NCBI GenBank assembly: GCA_018970255.1
Contig: JAGWWS010000023.1
Location: 1-45,725 of the forward strand
Source: Verrucomicrobiota bacterium
Lineage (GTDB): Bacteria > Verrucomicrobiota > Verrucomicrobiia > Chthoniobacterales > Terrimicrobiaceae
Direction: 5' to 3'
Length of the DNA: 45,725 bases
The notes under the pieces were generated by a model. That model made no database searches. It was given only the letters and a program-made list of their open reading frames with translations, and was not told the origin of the DNA. The translations under genes were made by a program, and so were the position numbers. How positions within the stretch are numbered: position 1 is the first letter of the stretch; every line of letters begins with the position of its first letter. Positions 29,914 to 38,709 of this stretch are shown piece by piece.

Positions 29914-31044
29914 ATGCCCCTTCCCGCAAAAAGGTCCCCGGCTTCGTCTTCGCGCGCGGGTTTGAAGGTTCTGGTCACCGGCATCTGCGGGTTTGCGGGT
30001 GCCGCCATCGTGCGTTCCCTGCTCGGGCACCGCCAAGGGATCCGCATTGCCGGCCTCGACAACCTTTCGCGGCGCGGCAGCGAGACGAACATCGAACCGC
30101 TGCAACAACTCGGTTGCGAAATCCACATCGGCGATGTGCGCGACCGCAGGCTGCTCGAATCCCTGCCGCCCGCGGATTGGATCATCGATTGCGCCGCGAA
30201 CCCGAGCGTGTTGGCCGGCGTGGATGGGTCGTCCAGCCGCGACCTGGTGGACCAAAACCTCTACGGCACCGTCAACCTCCTCGAACTCTGCAAAACCTGG
30301 AAAGCCGGCTTCACCCTGCTCTCCACCAGCCGCGTTTATTCCATCCCCGCGCTGGCTTCGCTTCCGATCCAGGAAACCGGCGAACGATTCGCCCTCCCGC
30401 CCGAGGCGAAGGGCCCCGGTTGGTCGCACCGCGGCATCACCGAGGAATTTTCCACCACCCCACCGGTGAGCCTCTACGGGAGCACGAAGCTTTGCTCCGA
30501 GTGGCTCGCGCTCGAATACGGCGACGCGTTCGGTTTCCCCGTTTGGATCAACCGCTGCGGCGTCCTTGCCGGCGCGGGGCAGTTTGGCAAGGCGGACCAA
30601 GGGATTTTTTCCTACTGGATCCATTCGTGGGCCGCGAAGCGCCCGCTCAAATACATCGGCTTCGGCGGCTCGGGGCTCCAGGTCCGCGATTGCCTGCACC
30701 CGCGAGACATTGCCCCGTTGCTGCTCCTGCAAATCGACTCGCCCACAGAGGGGCGCCCGCGCATCGTGAACCTTGCCGGGGGGCTGGAAAACTCGATGTC
30801 CCTGCGCGAACTCTCCGCCTGGTGCGCCTCGGCGCTGGGTCCCGCGGCGGCGTTCAACGACCCTGCAAAAATTTCCACCGCGCGCTCGGGGCGCCCGTTC
30901 GATATCCCCTGGGCGGTCCTCGACTCCTCGCTCGCCGCGTCCACATGGGATTGGCGCCCGGCCACGCCGCTCGCGGAAATCCTCGCGGAAATCCGCCTCC
31001 ATGCGGAACAAAACCCCGCTTGGCTGGACCTCGTGGCCGCCTGA
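29914..31044 (+). CDS. NAD-dependent epimerase/dehydratase (second sugar epimerase)
   Basis: The 376-residue SDR enzyme has TGICGFAGAA near residues 22-31, a 'DNLSRRGSETNIEPL' NAD-ribose loop like CDP-paratose epimerase, STSRVYS, and the intact catalytic YGSTK. Later blocks are GSGLQVRDCLHPRD and LAGGLENSMSLREL. It belongs to the same branch as the epimerase at 27944 but is only distantly similar. It starts 1 bp after the nucleotidyltransferase stop. The two epimerases may act in succession on one nucleotide sugar; the substrate is unknown. Confidence 0.82.
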   Translation: MPLPAKRSPASSSRAGLKVLVTGICGFAGAAIVRSLLGHRQGIRIAGLDNLSRRGSETNIEPLQQLGCEIHIGDVRDRRLLESLPPADWIIDCAANPSVLAGVDGSSSRDLVDQNLYGTVNLLELCKTWKAGFTLLSTSRVYSIPALASLPIQETGERFALPPEAKGPGWSHRGITEEFSTTPPVSLYGSTKLCSEWLALEYGDAFGFPVWINRCGVLAGAGQFGKADQGIFSYWIHSWAAKRPLKYIGFGGSGLQVRDCLHPRDIAPLLLLQIDSPTEGRPRIVNLAGGLENSMSLRELSAWCASALGPAAAFNDPAKISTARSGRPFDIPWAVLDSSLAASTWDWRPATPLAEILAEIRLHAEQNPAWLDLVAA

Positions 31045-31054
31045 CAACGCAACG

Positions 31055-32257
31055 ATGATTGCCATCGCCGGTGCAGGACTCTCGGGACTCTCCTGCGCCC
31101 TCGCCCTCCACCGCCGCGGCAAAAAATGCACCGTCTTCGAGGCCTTGGGCTCCGTCGGCGGGCGCCAACGCACGGCACGGCACGGCGGGTTCACCCTCGA
31201 CCACGGTTTCCAAGTCGTCCTCGATTCCTACAAGTCCGTTTCCGCCGTTTGCGAAATTCCCACGCTCGACCCGCGCCATTTCGAGTCGGGCGCCATCGTG
31301 CATGCTTGCGGGCGCACGATGCGGCTCCGCAGCCCGATGGAAAACCCGGCCGCGGCAGCCTTCTCGCCCGTCCTGCCTTTCCCCGACAAACTCCGCCTCG
31401 CGCTCCTGGGCCTCGAAATCCTCTGCACTCCCGATTCCAAGCTGCTCGCCCGTTGCGCATCGCCCAGCGACCAATCCACCCGCGACTTCCTCTCCGGCCG
31501 CGGTTTTTCACCGGCATCCATCGGGCGGTTTTTCCAACCCTTCTTCGGCGGGGTGCTCCTCGACAACGCCCTCTCATCGAGCGCCGGGCTTTTCCTCTAC
31601 TACCTGAAAAAATTCTGCACCGGCCGCGCGTGGGTCCCCGCCGGGGGCATCCAAGCGCTCCCCGAGTCCATCGCCGCCCAGCTCCCGGCGGGAACCATCC
31701 GCTTCCACAGCCGCGCCATGGAAATCCGCGGAAACACGCTCCTCCTCGAATCCGGCGAACGCATCGAATTCGACCAAGCCGTCCTTGCCCTCGACGAACC
31801 CTCGCTGCACCGGCTCCTGCGCCTGCCAGCCCCGCCGCCGGCGCCGGGCGTTTCGGTGGTTTATTTCGAGTCCAGCGAATCCCTCTACCCGCAGCGCTGC
31901 ATCGTCCTGCCTGCGGGGGCGGACCGGCTCGTCCGCCATTTCGTCCAAACCACAAACATCGCCCCGGAATTCGCCCCGCCCGGCAAGCACCTCATTTCCG
32001 CCACAGTCCTCGGCCCCGAATGCAACCCCGAGGCCGCCCTGCGCGAAATCGCCGAAGTTTTCCCGAAAGCCGCTTCCTGCCTCCGCCACCTTGAAACCAT
32101 CCGCGTGCCATATGCGGTCCCAGCCCAGCCGCCCGGCTTCGCTGCGAAAACGCCGCCGCCGCTTCCCCCGAATGTCCACGCTTGCGGCGACTGGCGGAAC
32201 GGGGCGAGCATTGAAACAGCCATCCGCTCGGGGCTCGAACTGGCGGAACGACTATGA
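31055..32257 (+). CDS. FAD-dependent amine-oxidase/phytoene-desaturase-like oxidoreductase
   Basis: The 400-residue protein opens with the Rossmann FAD motif (MIAIAGAGLSGLSCALALHR), the FEA..VGGR ribose contact, and 'GFTLDHGFQVVLDSY', as in protoporphyrinogen oxidase and phytoene desaturase relatives. The C-terminal VHACGDWRNGASIETAIRSG binds the FAD pyrophosphate. It probably oxidises or desaturates a small substrate linked to the cluster's sugar or lipid product. The start is 10 bp after the epimerase stop and its own stop overlaps the next gene in ATGA. Confidence 0.83.
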   Translation: MIAIAGAGLSGLSCALALHRRGKKCTVFEALGSVGGRQRTARHGGFTLDHGFQVVLDSYKSVSAVCEIPTLDPRHFESGAIVHACGRTMRLRSPMENPAAAAFSPVLPFPDKLRLALLGLEILCTPDSKLLARCASPSDQSTRDFLSGRGFSPASIGRFFQPFFGGVLLDNALSSSAGLFLYYLKKFCTGRAWVPAGGIQALPESIAAQLPAGTIRFHSRAMEIRGNTLLLESGERIEFDQAVLALDEPSLHRLLRLPAPPPAPGVSVVYFESSESLYPQRCIVLPAGADRLVRHFVQTTNIAPEFAPPGKHLISATVLGPECNPEAALREIAEVFPKAASCLRHLETIRVPYAVPAQPPGFAAKTPPPLPPNVHACGDWRNGASIETAIRSGLELAERL

Positions 32258-33165
32258 CCCCCGCACTCTCCACATGCTGGAACTCATGGCGCCACAACGA
32301 CGGCCGCCCGATGATCGAGGAAATCCTCCAACTCGGTTTCGACACGATTGAAATCAGCCATGGCATCCGCTCCTCGCAGCTCGAAGGCATCCTGCAGGCC
32401 CGCGAGCGCCACAAATTCCGGATTTCGAGCGTCCACAATTTCATGCCCATGCCGATCGAGGTGCAGACCGACTCGCCGGATTGCTACGAATTCACCTCGC
32501 ACCGCCCGAAGGACCGCGAACGCGCGCTGCGCCTCACGCTCGCCACCATCGATTGGGCGGCGAAACTCGAAGCCCCGTTCGTGGTCGTCCACACCGGCCG
32601 CATCCGCTCGCTCAACCTCACCGCCGGCCTGCGCAAATCCATCGAGAAGGGCAGGGTCCACACCCGCCGCCATGTCCGGGAAAAACTCGCCGCCCTCCGC
32701 GCCCGCGAGGCCGTTGCCGAGGCCCACAACGCCCGCGTGCTCGAGTTCCTCGTCGAAGCCGCCGACCACGCCGGCAAGCGCGGCGTCAAGCTCGGCATCG
32801 AGAACCGCGAATACTACGAGGCCGTCCCGCTCGAGCGCGAATTCGCGAATTTCCTCCAGCGCCTTGAGTCGCCCCACGCCGGCTATTGGCACGATTTCGG
32901 CCACGCGCAGATCAAGCACAACCTCGGCCTCATCGACCACGCCCAGCACCTCGCCGCCATGTCCCCCATGCTCCTCGGTTGCCATGTGCACGACACGCGC
33001 TGGCCGTTCCGCGACCACTGCCCGCCCTTCACCGGCCAGACGCCCTTCGAGCGCCTCGTCCCGCTCCTCCCCGCAAAAACCACCGTCGTTTTCGAGATGT
33101 CCCCGCGCACCGAGACGGCCGACCTGCTCCAGGCCGCCGCCGAGTGGAAGCGGCGCTTTTGCTGA
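32254..33165 (+). CDS. Sugar phosphate isomerase/epimerase-like TIM-barrel protein
   Basis: The 303-residue product has a xylose-isomerase/AP-endonuclease-2 type barrel: 'LQLGFDTIEISHGIR', 'ISSVHNFMPMP', 'FVVVHTGRI', 'GVKLGIENREYYEA', 'GYWHDFGHAQIKHN' and CHVHDTRW, with His, Glu and Asp at positions that usually bind divalent metal. It could be an isomerase or lyase acting on a sugar or lipid intermediate. It overlaps both the FAD oxidase (ATGA) and lies 55 bp before the flippase-like gene, so it belongs to the same operon. Confidence 0.78.
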   Translation: MTPALSTCWNSWRHNDGRPMIEEILQLGFDTIEISHGIRSSQLEGILQARERHKFRISSVHNFMPMPIEVQTDSPDCYEFTSHRPKDRERALRLTLATIDWAAKLEAPFVVVHTGRIRSLNLTAGLRKSIEKGRVHTRRHVREKLAALRAREAVAEAHNARVLEFLVEAADHAGKRGVKLGIENREYYEAVPLEREFANFLQRLESPHAGYWHDFGHAQIKHNLGLIDHAQHLAAMSPMLLGCHVHDTRWPFRDHCPPFTGQTPFERLVPLLPAKTTVVFEMSPRTETADLLQAAAEWKRRFC

Positions 33166-33220
33166 ACTCCTCCTTGCCGCGCGGCGCGGCCCTGTGGTTC
33201 CCTGCACGGTCCGCGATTCC

Positions 33221-34261
33221 ATGAAACGCCACCTCGCCACCGCGCTCCAGGCCGCCGTCACCATCTGCCTCCTCTGGTGGATTTTCCGCAACCCCGCGCA
33301 AAACCAAAAAATGCTCGAGGCCCTTGGCGAGGCGGACGCCTGGTGGCTCCTGCCCGGGCTCGTGGCGCTGCTCTGCGGCCTCCTCCTCCAGGCACAGCGC
33401 TGGATCATCCTCCTCCGCGTGCAGGGCATTTTCATCGGCTATCTGCGAAGCCTCCGCATCCTCCTCGTGGGAATGTTCTTCAACCTCTTCCTCCTCGGCT
33501 CCACCGGCGGCGACATCATCAAAATTTTCCTCATCATGCGCGAAGCCCCGGAGAAAAAAGCCGGCGCGTTCCTGAGTGTTTTCATCGACCGGGTGGTCGG
33601 CGTCCTCGCGCTGGCGGCGGTCTCGGCCGTGGTGATCCTCCTCCGCTGGGACGACCTCATGGCGCACAATGTCACGCGCTACGGGGTCGCCACCGCCGGC
33701 GCCATCCTCGGCGGCTCGATCGGGTTCATCGTCGCCGCATGGTTCACCGGCCGCTTCAACCTGGCCTCGAAGCTCCCGCGCTGGCTGCCCGCCCACGACA
33801 AGCTCGTCGAAGCCGCCGGGGCGTTTGTCGAATACGCCCGTGCCGGCGGCGCCGTCGGCAAGGCGTTCCTCCTCTCGCTGCCCGCCCACATCCTTATGTT
33901 TTCCACATTCTGGTTCGGTGCGAAGGCGTTCGAATCCGGGCTCAACCTCCTCAGCATTTATTGCGTGATGCCCATCGTCGCCACCGTCACGGCACTGCCC
34001 ATCAGCATCGGCGGCGCTGGGCTCCGCGAGGGGCTGTTCATCGAAATCCTCGGAGCGCTCTATTCCACGCCCGAGCCCGTCGCCACGCTTGTGTCGCTTT
34101 CGGGCTTCATGATGCAGGTCTTCTGGAGCCTTGTCGGCGGTGCCGTTTACCTCGGCTACCGCTCGTCCCAAAAGGCCCCGCTCGCCGACATGGAAGCCTC
34201 CGTTGCCGAACTCGGGCACGGCATCGAGCGCGATATCGAGCAGGGCCGCCGCCCCGAATGA
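33221..34261 (+). CDS. Lysylphosphatidylglycerol synthase TM-like / flippase-like membrane protein
   Basis: The 346-residue protein has about eight hydrophobic segments and the LPG_synthase_TM (AglD/MprF N-terminal flippase) pattern: 'LQAQRWIILLRVQGI', 'FFNLFLLGSTGGDIIKIFLI', 'VFIDRVVGVLAL', and LPISIGGAGLREGLF. The family moves or helps synthesise lipid-linked products across the cytoplasmic membrane. In this cluster it is the natural candidate for exporting or flipping a lipid-linked sugar. Its stop overlaps the next start in ATGA. Confidence 0.84.
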   Translation: MKRHLATALQAAVTICLLWWIFRNPAQNQKMLEALGEADAWWLLPGLVALLCGLLLQAQRWIILLRVQGIFIGYLRSLRILLVGMFFNLFLLGSTGGDIIKIFLIMREAPEKKAGAFLSVFIDRVVGVLALAAVSAVVILLRWDDLMAHNVTRYGVATAGAILGGSIGFIVAAWFTGRFNLASKLPRWLPAHDKLVEAAGAFVEYARAGGAVGKAFLLSLPAHILMFSTFWFGAKAFESGLNLLSIYCVMPIVATVTALPISIGGAGLREGLFIEILGALYSTPEPVATLVSLSGFMMQVFWSLVGGAVYLGYRSSQKAPLADMEASVAELGHGIERDIEQGRRPE

Positions 34262-34971
34262 CCGGAAAAAAACCAGCCCTCCCGCGCATCGCGGCCCACA
34301 TGGCCGCCACGGCCGACGGCAAAATCAGCACCCGCCGTTTCACCCCGTCCCAATTCACTTCCCCCGCCGACAAAGCGCGCCTGCATGAAATCCGCGCCGC
34401 ACACGATGCCATCCTCGCCGGCCGTGGAACGGTGGCCGCCGACACCATGTCCATGCGGCTCTCGAATGAAAAACTCCGTGCCGCCCGCATCCGCCGCGGG
34501 CTTCCCGCCGAGCCATTGAGGGTGGTGGTGTCGAATGCCGGCCGCCTCGACCCCGCCTGGAAAATCTTCCAACACCGCGGCTCGCCCCTCGTGGTTTTTT
34601 CCACCACGCGCATGCCCGCCCAAACCCGTTCCGCCATCGCCCCGCTCTGCGACCTGTATTTGTTCGAAGCCCCCGCGGTGCCCCTCCGTGCCGCAATGGC
34701 ATTGCTGCGCCCAGCCTACGGGGTGCGCTCGCTCGTTTGCGAAGGCGGCGGGGAACTCCTCCGCTCGCTGGCGGAAGGCGGCATGCTCGACGAAATCCAC
34801 CTCACGGTGGCGCCCGTGGTCTTCGGCGGCTCCGGCGCACCCACGCTCACGGGATTGCCCGGCGGGTTCCTGCCGAACCCCATGGAATTCCAAATCGCCC
34901 GCCTGCGCACCATCGGGGACGAATGCGTGCTGCACCTGGTCCGCGGAAAAAAGAAGCGGACCCGCGTGTGA
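34258..34971 (+). CDS. RibD C-terminal (DHFR-like) reductase
   Basis: The 237-residue product has the RibD_C fold: 'IAAHMAATADGKISTRRF' at the start, 'AHDAILAGRGTVAADTMSMR', 'LVCEGGGELLRSLAEGGMLD' and 'TVAPVVFGGSGAPTLTG'. The stand-alone reductase domain reduces 5-amino-6-ribosylaminopyrimidinone phosphates in riboflavin or deazaflavin synthesis, or unrelated substrates with NADPH. No rib genes are near; here it more likely serves the cluster or was recruited. It is convergent with the response-regulator gene and its 3' end contains the terminator for that operon. Confidence 0.85.
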   Translation: MTGKKPALPRIAAHMAATADGKISTRRFTPSQFTSPADKARLHEIRAAHDAILAGRGTVAADTMSMRLSNEKLRAARIRRGLPAEPLRVVVSNAGRLDPAWKIFQHRGSPLVVFSTTRMPAQTRSAIAPLCDLYLFEAPAVPLRAAMALLRPAYGVRSLVCEGGGELLRSLAEGGMLDEIHLTVAPVVFGGSGAPTLTGLPGGFLPNPMEFQIARLRTIGDECVLHLVRGKKKRTRV

Positions 34972-34987
34972 GGGCCGCGGATCCGCT
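34945..34987 (-). terminator. Intrinsic terminator of the kinase-regulator operon, inside the reductase 3' end
   Basis: Read on the minus strand, AGCGGATCCGCG (34987-34976) pairs with CGCGGGTCCGCT (34966-34955), 11 of 12 positions, with a 9-nt loop, followed by TCTTTTTT. The stem thus overlaps the last codons and stop of the plus-strand reductase gene. It lies about 170 bp after the response-regulator stop. Confidence 0.68.
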
Positions 34988-35154
34988 CTGGCGCAGCCTT
35001 GTTGCCAACGCTTGCGCAGTGTCCGCGTAAAACCTTCCGCCCCGTCCGGTCAACCGCATCCCGCCAAGCTTGTGCGAATCGACACGGAAATTTGCGAATC
35101 CACCGCTCTTGCCCTTTTTCGCAACGCAAGGCCCCGCCCCGCCCTCCCGGCCCC

Positions 35155-35850
35155 TCACCAATCCATAAACGCCGCGAGCCTCTCCCTTGCGGCGCGGCCG
35201 AGTTCGATGGTCGCCGCCGAGTGTTTCAACCCCACCAGCGCCCCCACGCCGTGGGGCCTCACCGAGTCGATGTGGTCCAGCCTCAGCAGTGTCGAGCGGT
35301 CCAGCCGCTCCACGCCGAATTCCCCCAGCAGCCCGTGCCACCCGCGGATCCTGCGGTGGTCCGGGTATTCGCGGCCTCCCGAGTGGACGAGCGAGTAGTT
35401 GCCCTCGGCAAGGACGGCGGAAACCGATTCGAGCGTGAGGTAGTGGCGCGCCGACCCGCTGCGGTGGACGGGCACTTTTGCGAGACCCCTCACATCGCTG
35501 TCGAGCGCCTTCGCCGCCCTTTGCAGCGCCCGCATGAGCCTCTCCTCCGTCACCGGCTTCACGATGTAGTCCACCGCATCGCCATCGAACGCCTCGCCGC
35601 CATGGCCGGTGTGCACGGTTGTAAAAACCACCGCCGCCCGCCCGCGCAATTCCTCGAGCAGGTCGAAACCGTTTTCCCGCCCGACCTCGATATCGAGGAA
35701 AACCAAATTCGGCGCCTCCTCGCGGACCAGCCTCCTCGCTTCCTCCAATCCCGCCGCCTCCCCCGCGGTGTGGATGCCCGGCAGCCTTTTCAACATCGCC
35801 CGCAGCGCATCGCGGTCGGGCTTGCTGTCCTCGACGATGAGCGCCCTCAT
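35155..35850 (-). CDS. LytTR-family response regulator
   Basis: The 231-residue protein has an N-terminal receiver with acidic VED at 6-8, phosphoacceptor D53 (FLDIEVGRENG), FTTVH and the conserved Lys in YIVKP, and a C-terminal LytTR DNA-binding domain (about 125-225; 'VLAEGNYSLVHSGGREY', 'RIRGWHGLLGEFGVERLDRS', LRLDHIDSVRP). LytTR regulators usually bind short direct repeats near target promoters. Its start overlaps the histidine-kinase stop in ATGA, so the kinase is its likely partner. Confidence 0.9.
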   Translation of the reverse strand: MRALIVEDSKPDRDALRAMLKRLPGIHTAGEAAGLEEARRLVREEAPNLVFLDIEVGRENGFDLLEELRGRAAVVFTTVHTGHGGEAFDGDAVDYIVKPVTEERLMRALQRAAKALDSDVRGLAKVPVHRSGSARHYLTLESVSAVLAEGNYSLVHSGGREYPDHRRIRGWHGLLGEFGVERLDRSTLLRLDHIDSVRPHGVGALVGLKHSAATIELGRAARERLAAFMDW

Positions 35851-37454
35851 GCCGCACCCCCCGCATCCACCGGCGGCAATTCCACCACGAACTTCATGCC
35901 CGTCGGCTCCGCCAGCCCCGCCCGCACCGAGCCGCCCAGCAATTCCACATTCTTCTTCACGATCGCCAAACCCAGCCCGATGCCGCGGTCCGCCCCCCTC
36001 GGCACCGGCGAGCCTTGCGCATATTCCCCGAAAAGCCCGTCGATGCGCGCGGGGTCGATCCCAGGCCCCTGGTCCTCCACGGAAATCCCCAGCCGCCCGC
36101 CCTCCATCGAAACCCCGATGGACACCACCGCGTTCGGTTTGATGGAAAACTTCACCGCATTGTGGGCCAGGTTCAGGACGATTTGCGTGAGCCGCACCTG
36201 GTCCGTGCGGAAGCGCGCCTCGGGATCGGCCGGCAACACCCACTCCAAGCGCACCCCCCGCGCCTTCGCAATCGGCGCGAGGATTCCCGCCACATCCTCC
36301 GCCCAATCCCCGATGTAGAAATCCCGGCAATGCATCGCCGTGTTCCCGCCCTCGATGGCCGAGAGGTCCAGCAGGTTCGAGAGGATGAGGTTCAGGTATT
36401 GCCCGCCCGCCCTCACGCTCTCGAGGTGCTGCGAATAAACTTCCGGCAACGGGTGCCCCTCGGCCTCGAGCAGCATCGAATTCGCCAGCGACACCAGCGC
36501 GCTCAACGGCGTCCGGATTTCATGGCTCACGCTCGCCAGGAAGCGGCTCTTTTCCTCGTTCTCCCGTTCCGAGCGCGCGAGCGCCTGTTCCAGCGCCCCG
36601 CGGATCTCGCGGTCCCCCGTGATGTCGAATTCGATCCCCGTCAACCTCAGCGGCTTCCCGCCCGAATCGCGCGCAATGTGGAATTTCGAGCGGATCCACC
36701 GGATGGCGCCATCGGGGCGGACGATGCGGAAATCCATTCCCTGGCCGTTCCCGCCGCTTGCCAGTGCCCCGTCGATGCTGCGCAATGCCGCCCCGAGGTC
36801 CTCCGGGTGCACCCGGTTTTCCCAAACGCCAAAATCCCCTCCCTCCGCCACCCCGTAAATCCTGTGGATCTGCGTATCCTGGGTTTCCAGGCCGGTTTCG
36901 AAATCGTATTCCCAAAAACCCACGCCGGCCAGGTCCGCAGCCAATTGCCGCCGCGTGTTCGATTGCTCCCGCTCCAATTCCTGCTGCCGCCGCCCCGTGA
37001 TGTCCTGGAACGCCACCAGCACATGGGCCTCCAGCACCATCGCATTCAGGATCGCATCCACATCGCGCCCGTCCTTGGCGCGGATCCTCACCTCGCGCGA
37101 ACGCACCAGCCCCGGCTCGGCGATGCTGTTGGCGAGCATTTTCAGCCACCACCCGATAATTTCCGCGCGGTAAACGGGGTCTGGGTATGCCAGCGGCATC
37201 CATTCGGCAATCGTCGGCACCTCCTCCCTCCGGTAGCCGAACAACCGCACGTATTCGCGGTTCATGAAAACCAGCCGCGGCACCTCCTCGAGGGTCCCCA
37301 CCACGAGCGGCATTGGGATATGTTCGAGGATGGCATTCCAGCCCAGCTCTCCTTGCGCCTGCGCGCCCGGGTCGGCAATGCGTGCCGGCTGGAAAACAAC
37401 CAGTGGTTCCGGGGCGGACTCAACCATGCGCGCAAAAATCCCCGCTTTGGGCAT
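35847..37454 (-). CDS. PAS-domain sensor histidine kinase (HisKA type)
   Basis: The 535-residue kinase is apparently soluble. Two or three PAS/PAC sensor segments lie at about 35-150 and 165-290 (ILEHIPMPLVVG, 'FGYRREEVPTIAEW', WENRVHPEDL, 'DFRIVRPDGAIRWI'), followed by HisKA with SHEIRTPLSAL (His near 309) and HATPase_c with NLAHNAVKF, DQGPGIDPA and GIGLGLAIV. PAS domains can bind flavin, haem or small ligands; none is diagnosed. Pairing with a LytTR regulator is atypical for a HisKA kinase. Start ATG 37454. Confidence 0.9.
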   Translation of the reverse strand: MPKAGIFARMVESAPEPLVVFQPARIADPGAQAQGELGWNAILEHIPMPLVVGTLEEVPRLVFMNREYVRLFGYRREEVPTIAEWMPLAYPDPVYRAEIIGWWLKMLANSIAEPGLVRSREVRIRAKDGRDVDAILNAMVLEAHVLVAFQDITGRRQQELEREQSNTRRQLAADLAGVGFWEYDFETGLETQDTQIHRIYGVAEGGDFGVWENRVHPEDLGAALRSIDGALASGGNGQGMDFRIVRPDGAIRWIRSKFHIARDSGGKPLRLTGIEFDITGDREIRGALEQALARSERENEEKSRFLASVSHEIRTPLSALVSLANSMLLEAEGHPLPEVYSQHLESVRAGGQYLNLILSNLLDLSAIEGGNTAMHCRDFYIGDWAEDVAGILAPIAKARGVRLEWVLPADPEARFRTDQVRLTQIVLNLAHNAVKFSIKPNAVVSIGVSMEGGRLGISVEDQGPGIDPARIDGLFGEYAQGSPVPRGADRGIGLGLAIVKKNVELLGGSVRAGLAEPTGMKFVVELPPVDAGGAA

Positions 37455-37493
37455 CGGAATCCAGCGCGATTTTCCTCCTCACAAAGAGGCTGA

Positions 37494-37513
37494 CAAAAAT
37501 CCGTATATTTTTG
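37494..37513. promoter_or_regulatory. A+T-rich inverted repeat in the kinase/FecR-protein divergent region
   Basis: CAAAAAT-CCGTAT-ATTTTTG has perfect 7-bp arms and lies 41 bp upstream of the kinase start and 64 bp before the FecR-domain gene, in the only strongly A+T-rich stretch nearby. It could be an operator for either gene; no regulator is identified. Confidence 0.35.
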
Positions 37514-37576
37514 ATTGCGCCGGCGCGCTCAGGCGCTGATATTATTACGTTTCCTTGCGGTGAAACCATTCTCTCC

Positions 37577-38620
37577 ATGTTTAAGAACCCTCTTCTTCTC
37601 CTCAGGGCGTTGATCCTTTTCGCGCTCCTCGCACCCGCAGCCTTCGCTCAGTCCGACACTTCTGAAACCGAAGAAACATCGGGCGACGGCGACAAAAAAC
37701 CCGGCATCACCGTCATCGTCAGCATCACCGGCTCCGCAGAAGTCTTCGAAGCAGAGGGACAGCCCGGAAAGCCGGCGGTCAAAGACATGCAGTTGGCGGT
37801 TGGCTCCACCCTCGTCACCGGCCCCGGTTGCACAGTCGATCTCGCCCTGTCGAACGGCGCGCTTTTCCAAATTCAGGAAAATTCCCAATTCGGAATCGGT
37901 GAGTTCGAACAGGAGTCCTACCAATTCGTTTTCAATAACGGCGCTGTCTTGAGGCCCCAAGCGGCAAAAAATTTCGAAGGCGGTGAGGCTACTATCACCC
38001 AATTGGATGCCAGTGCCGAGGCATTCAACGAGCTGGAAAACGAACCCACCACATCTTCCGCCAAATTCTCGCTCGGCTATGGCACAATGGTAGGCTTCTC
38101 GAAAAAACTCGCCCCCGGCTCAGCGATGGAAATCACCACGCCAGTGGGTGTTGCCGGCATTCGCGGAACCATATTTAGGCTCACCATCCAGCGCACCGGT
38201 CCCCCGGGATCCAATCAGTTCTCCGTCCGCCTCGATGTTCCAGAAGGTGTTGTCCAGTTCGGAAACTCTGATGGAACCCGTGCCGTTACGGTCAATCGTG
38301 GGTTCACCCTCCAAGCCAACGCTATCGTCGACGCTCCTGGGCAAGTTCGGATTCAAAATTTGACGAACAATCCGATGTCCGCAGAAGCTATGGCTTTATT
38401 GACTGATATCGTAACCCAAGTGCGTCAAGTTCAGACAACCTTCACCGCAATCCAAGGCACACCCGATATTCTGAGACGCGTCGAGGCGGCCGTCCAAGCG
38501 GCACAGCAAGGCGATACCGGCACTGGAACCGGCCCGGTAAATGTTCCTAATGTCATTCCCCCGCCTTTCGTCCCAGGTGGTAGCGGTGCGGTTGTTCCGC
38601 CGGTTACCTCGCCGCGATAA
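37577..38620 (+). CDS. Secreted FecR-domain protein
   Basis: The 347-residue protein has a signal peptide (MFKNPLLLLRALILFALLAP, cleavage after AFA-Q), a FecR-like beta domain ('ITGSAEVFEAEGQPG', 'TGPGCTVDLALSNGALFQIQ', 'ITTPVGVAGIRGTIFRL') and a Pro/Gly-rich C-terminal tail. Such proteins in PVC bacteria lie at the cell surface or in the periplasm; a classical anti-sigma role needs an N-terminal cytoplasmic part, which is absent. Its base composition and codon use are less G+C-biased than its neighbours. It precedes the Fe3+-type ABC genes by 89 bp. Confidence 0.8.
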   Translation: MFKNPLLLLRALILFALLAPAAFAQSDTSETEETSGDGDKKPGITVIVSITGSAEVFEAEGQPGKPAVKDMQLAVGSTLVTGPGCTVDLALSNGALFQIQENSQFGIGEFEQESYQFVFNNGAVLRPQAAKNFEGGEATITQLDASAEAFNELENEPTTSSAKFSLGYGTMVGFSKKLAPGSAMEITTPVGVAGIRGTIFRLTIQRTGPPGSNQFSVRLDVPEGVVQFGNSDGTRAVTVNRGFTLQANAIVDAPGQVRIQNLTNNPMSAEAMALLTDIVTQVRQVQTTFTAIQGTPDILRRVEAAVQAAQQGDTGTGTGPVNVPNVIPPPFVPGGSGAVVPPVTSPR

Positions 38621-38709
38621 AAGACCTCTCGGAATCCCGCCGAAAAATTCACACAAAAAGGTTCGCCCTTCCGTCGTCCCCCCGATAGGCACCTCGGGCT
38701 CAGCGCCCG

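Noticed and set aside
32254-33165. Relation of the TIM-barrel gene to the ebo cluster
   Set aside because: The other ebo members (UbiA-type prenyltransferase, dehydroquinate-synthase-like, TatD-like) are absent.
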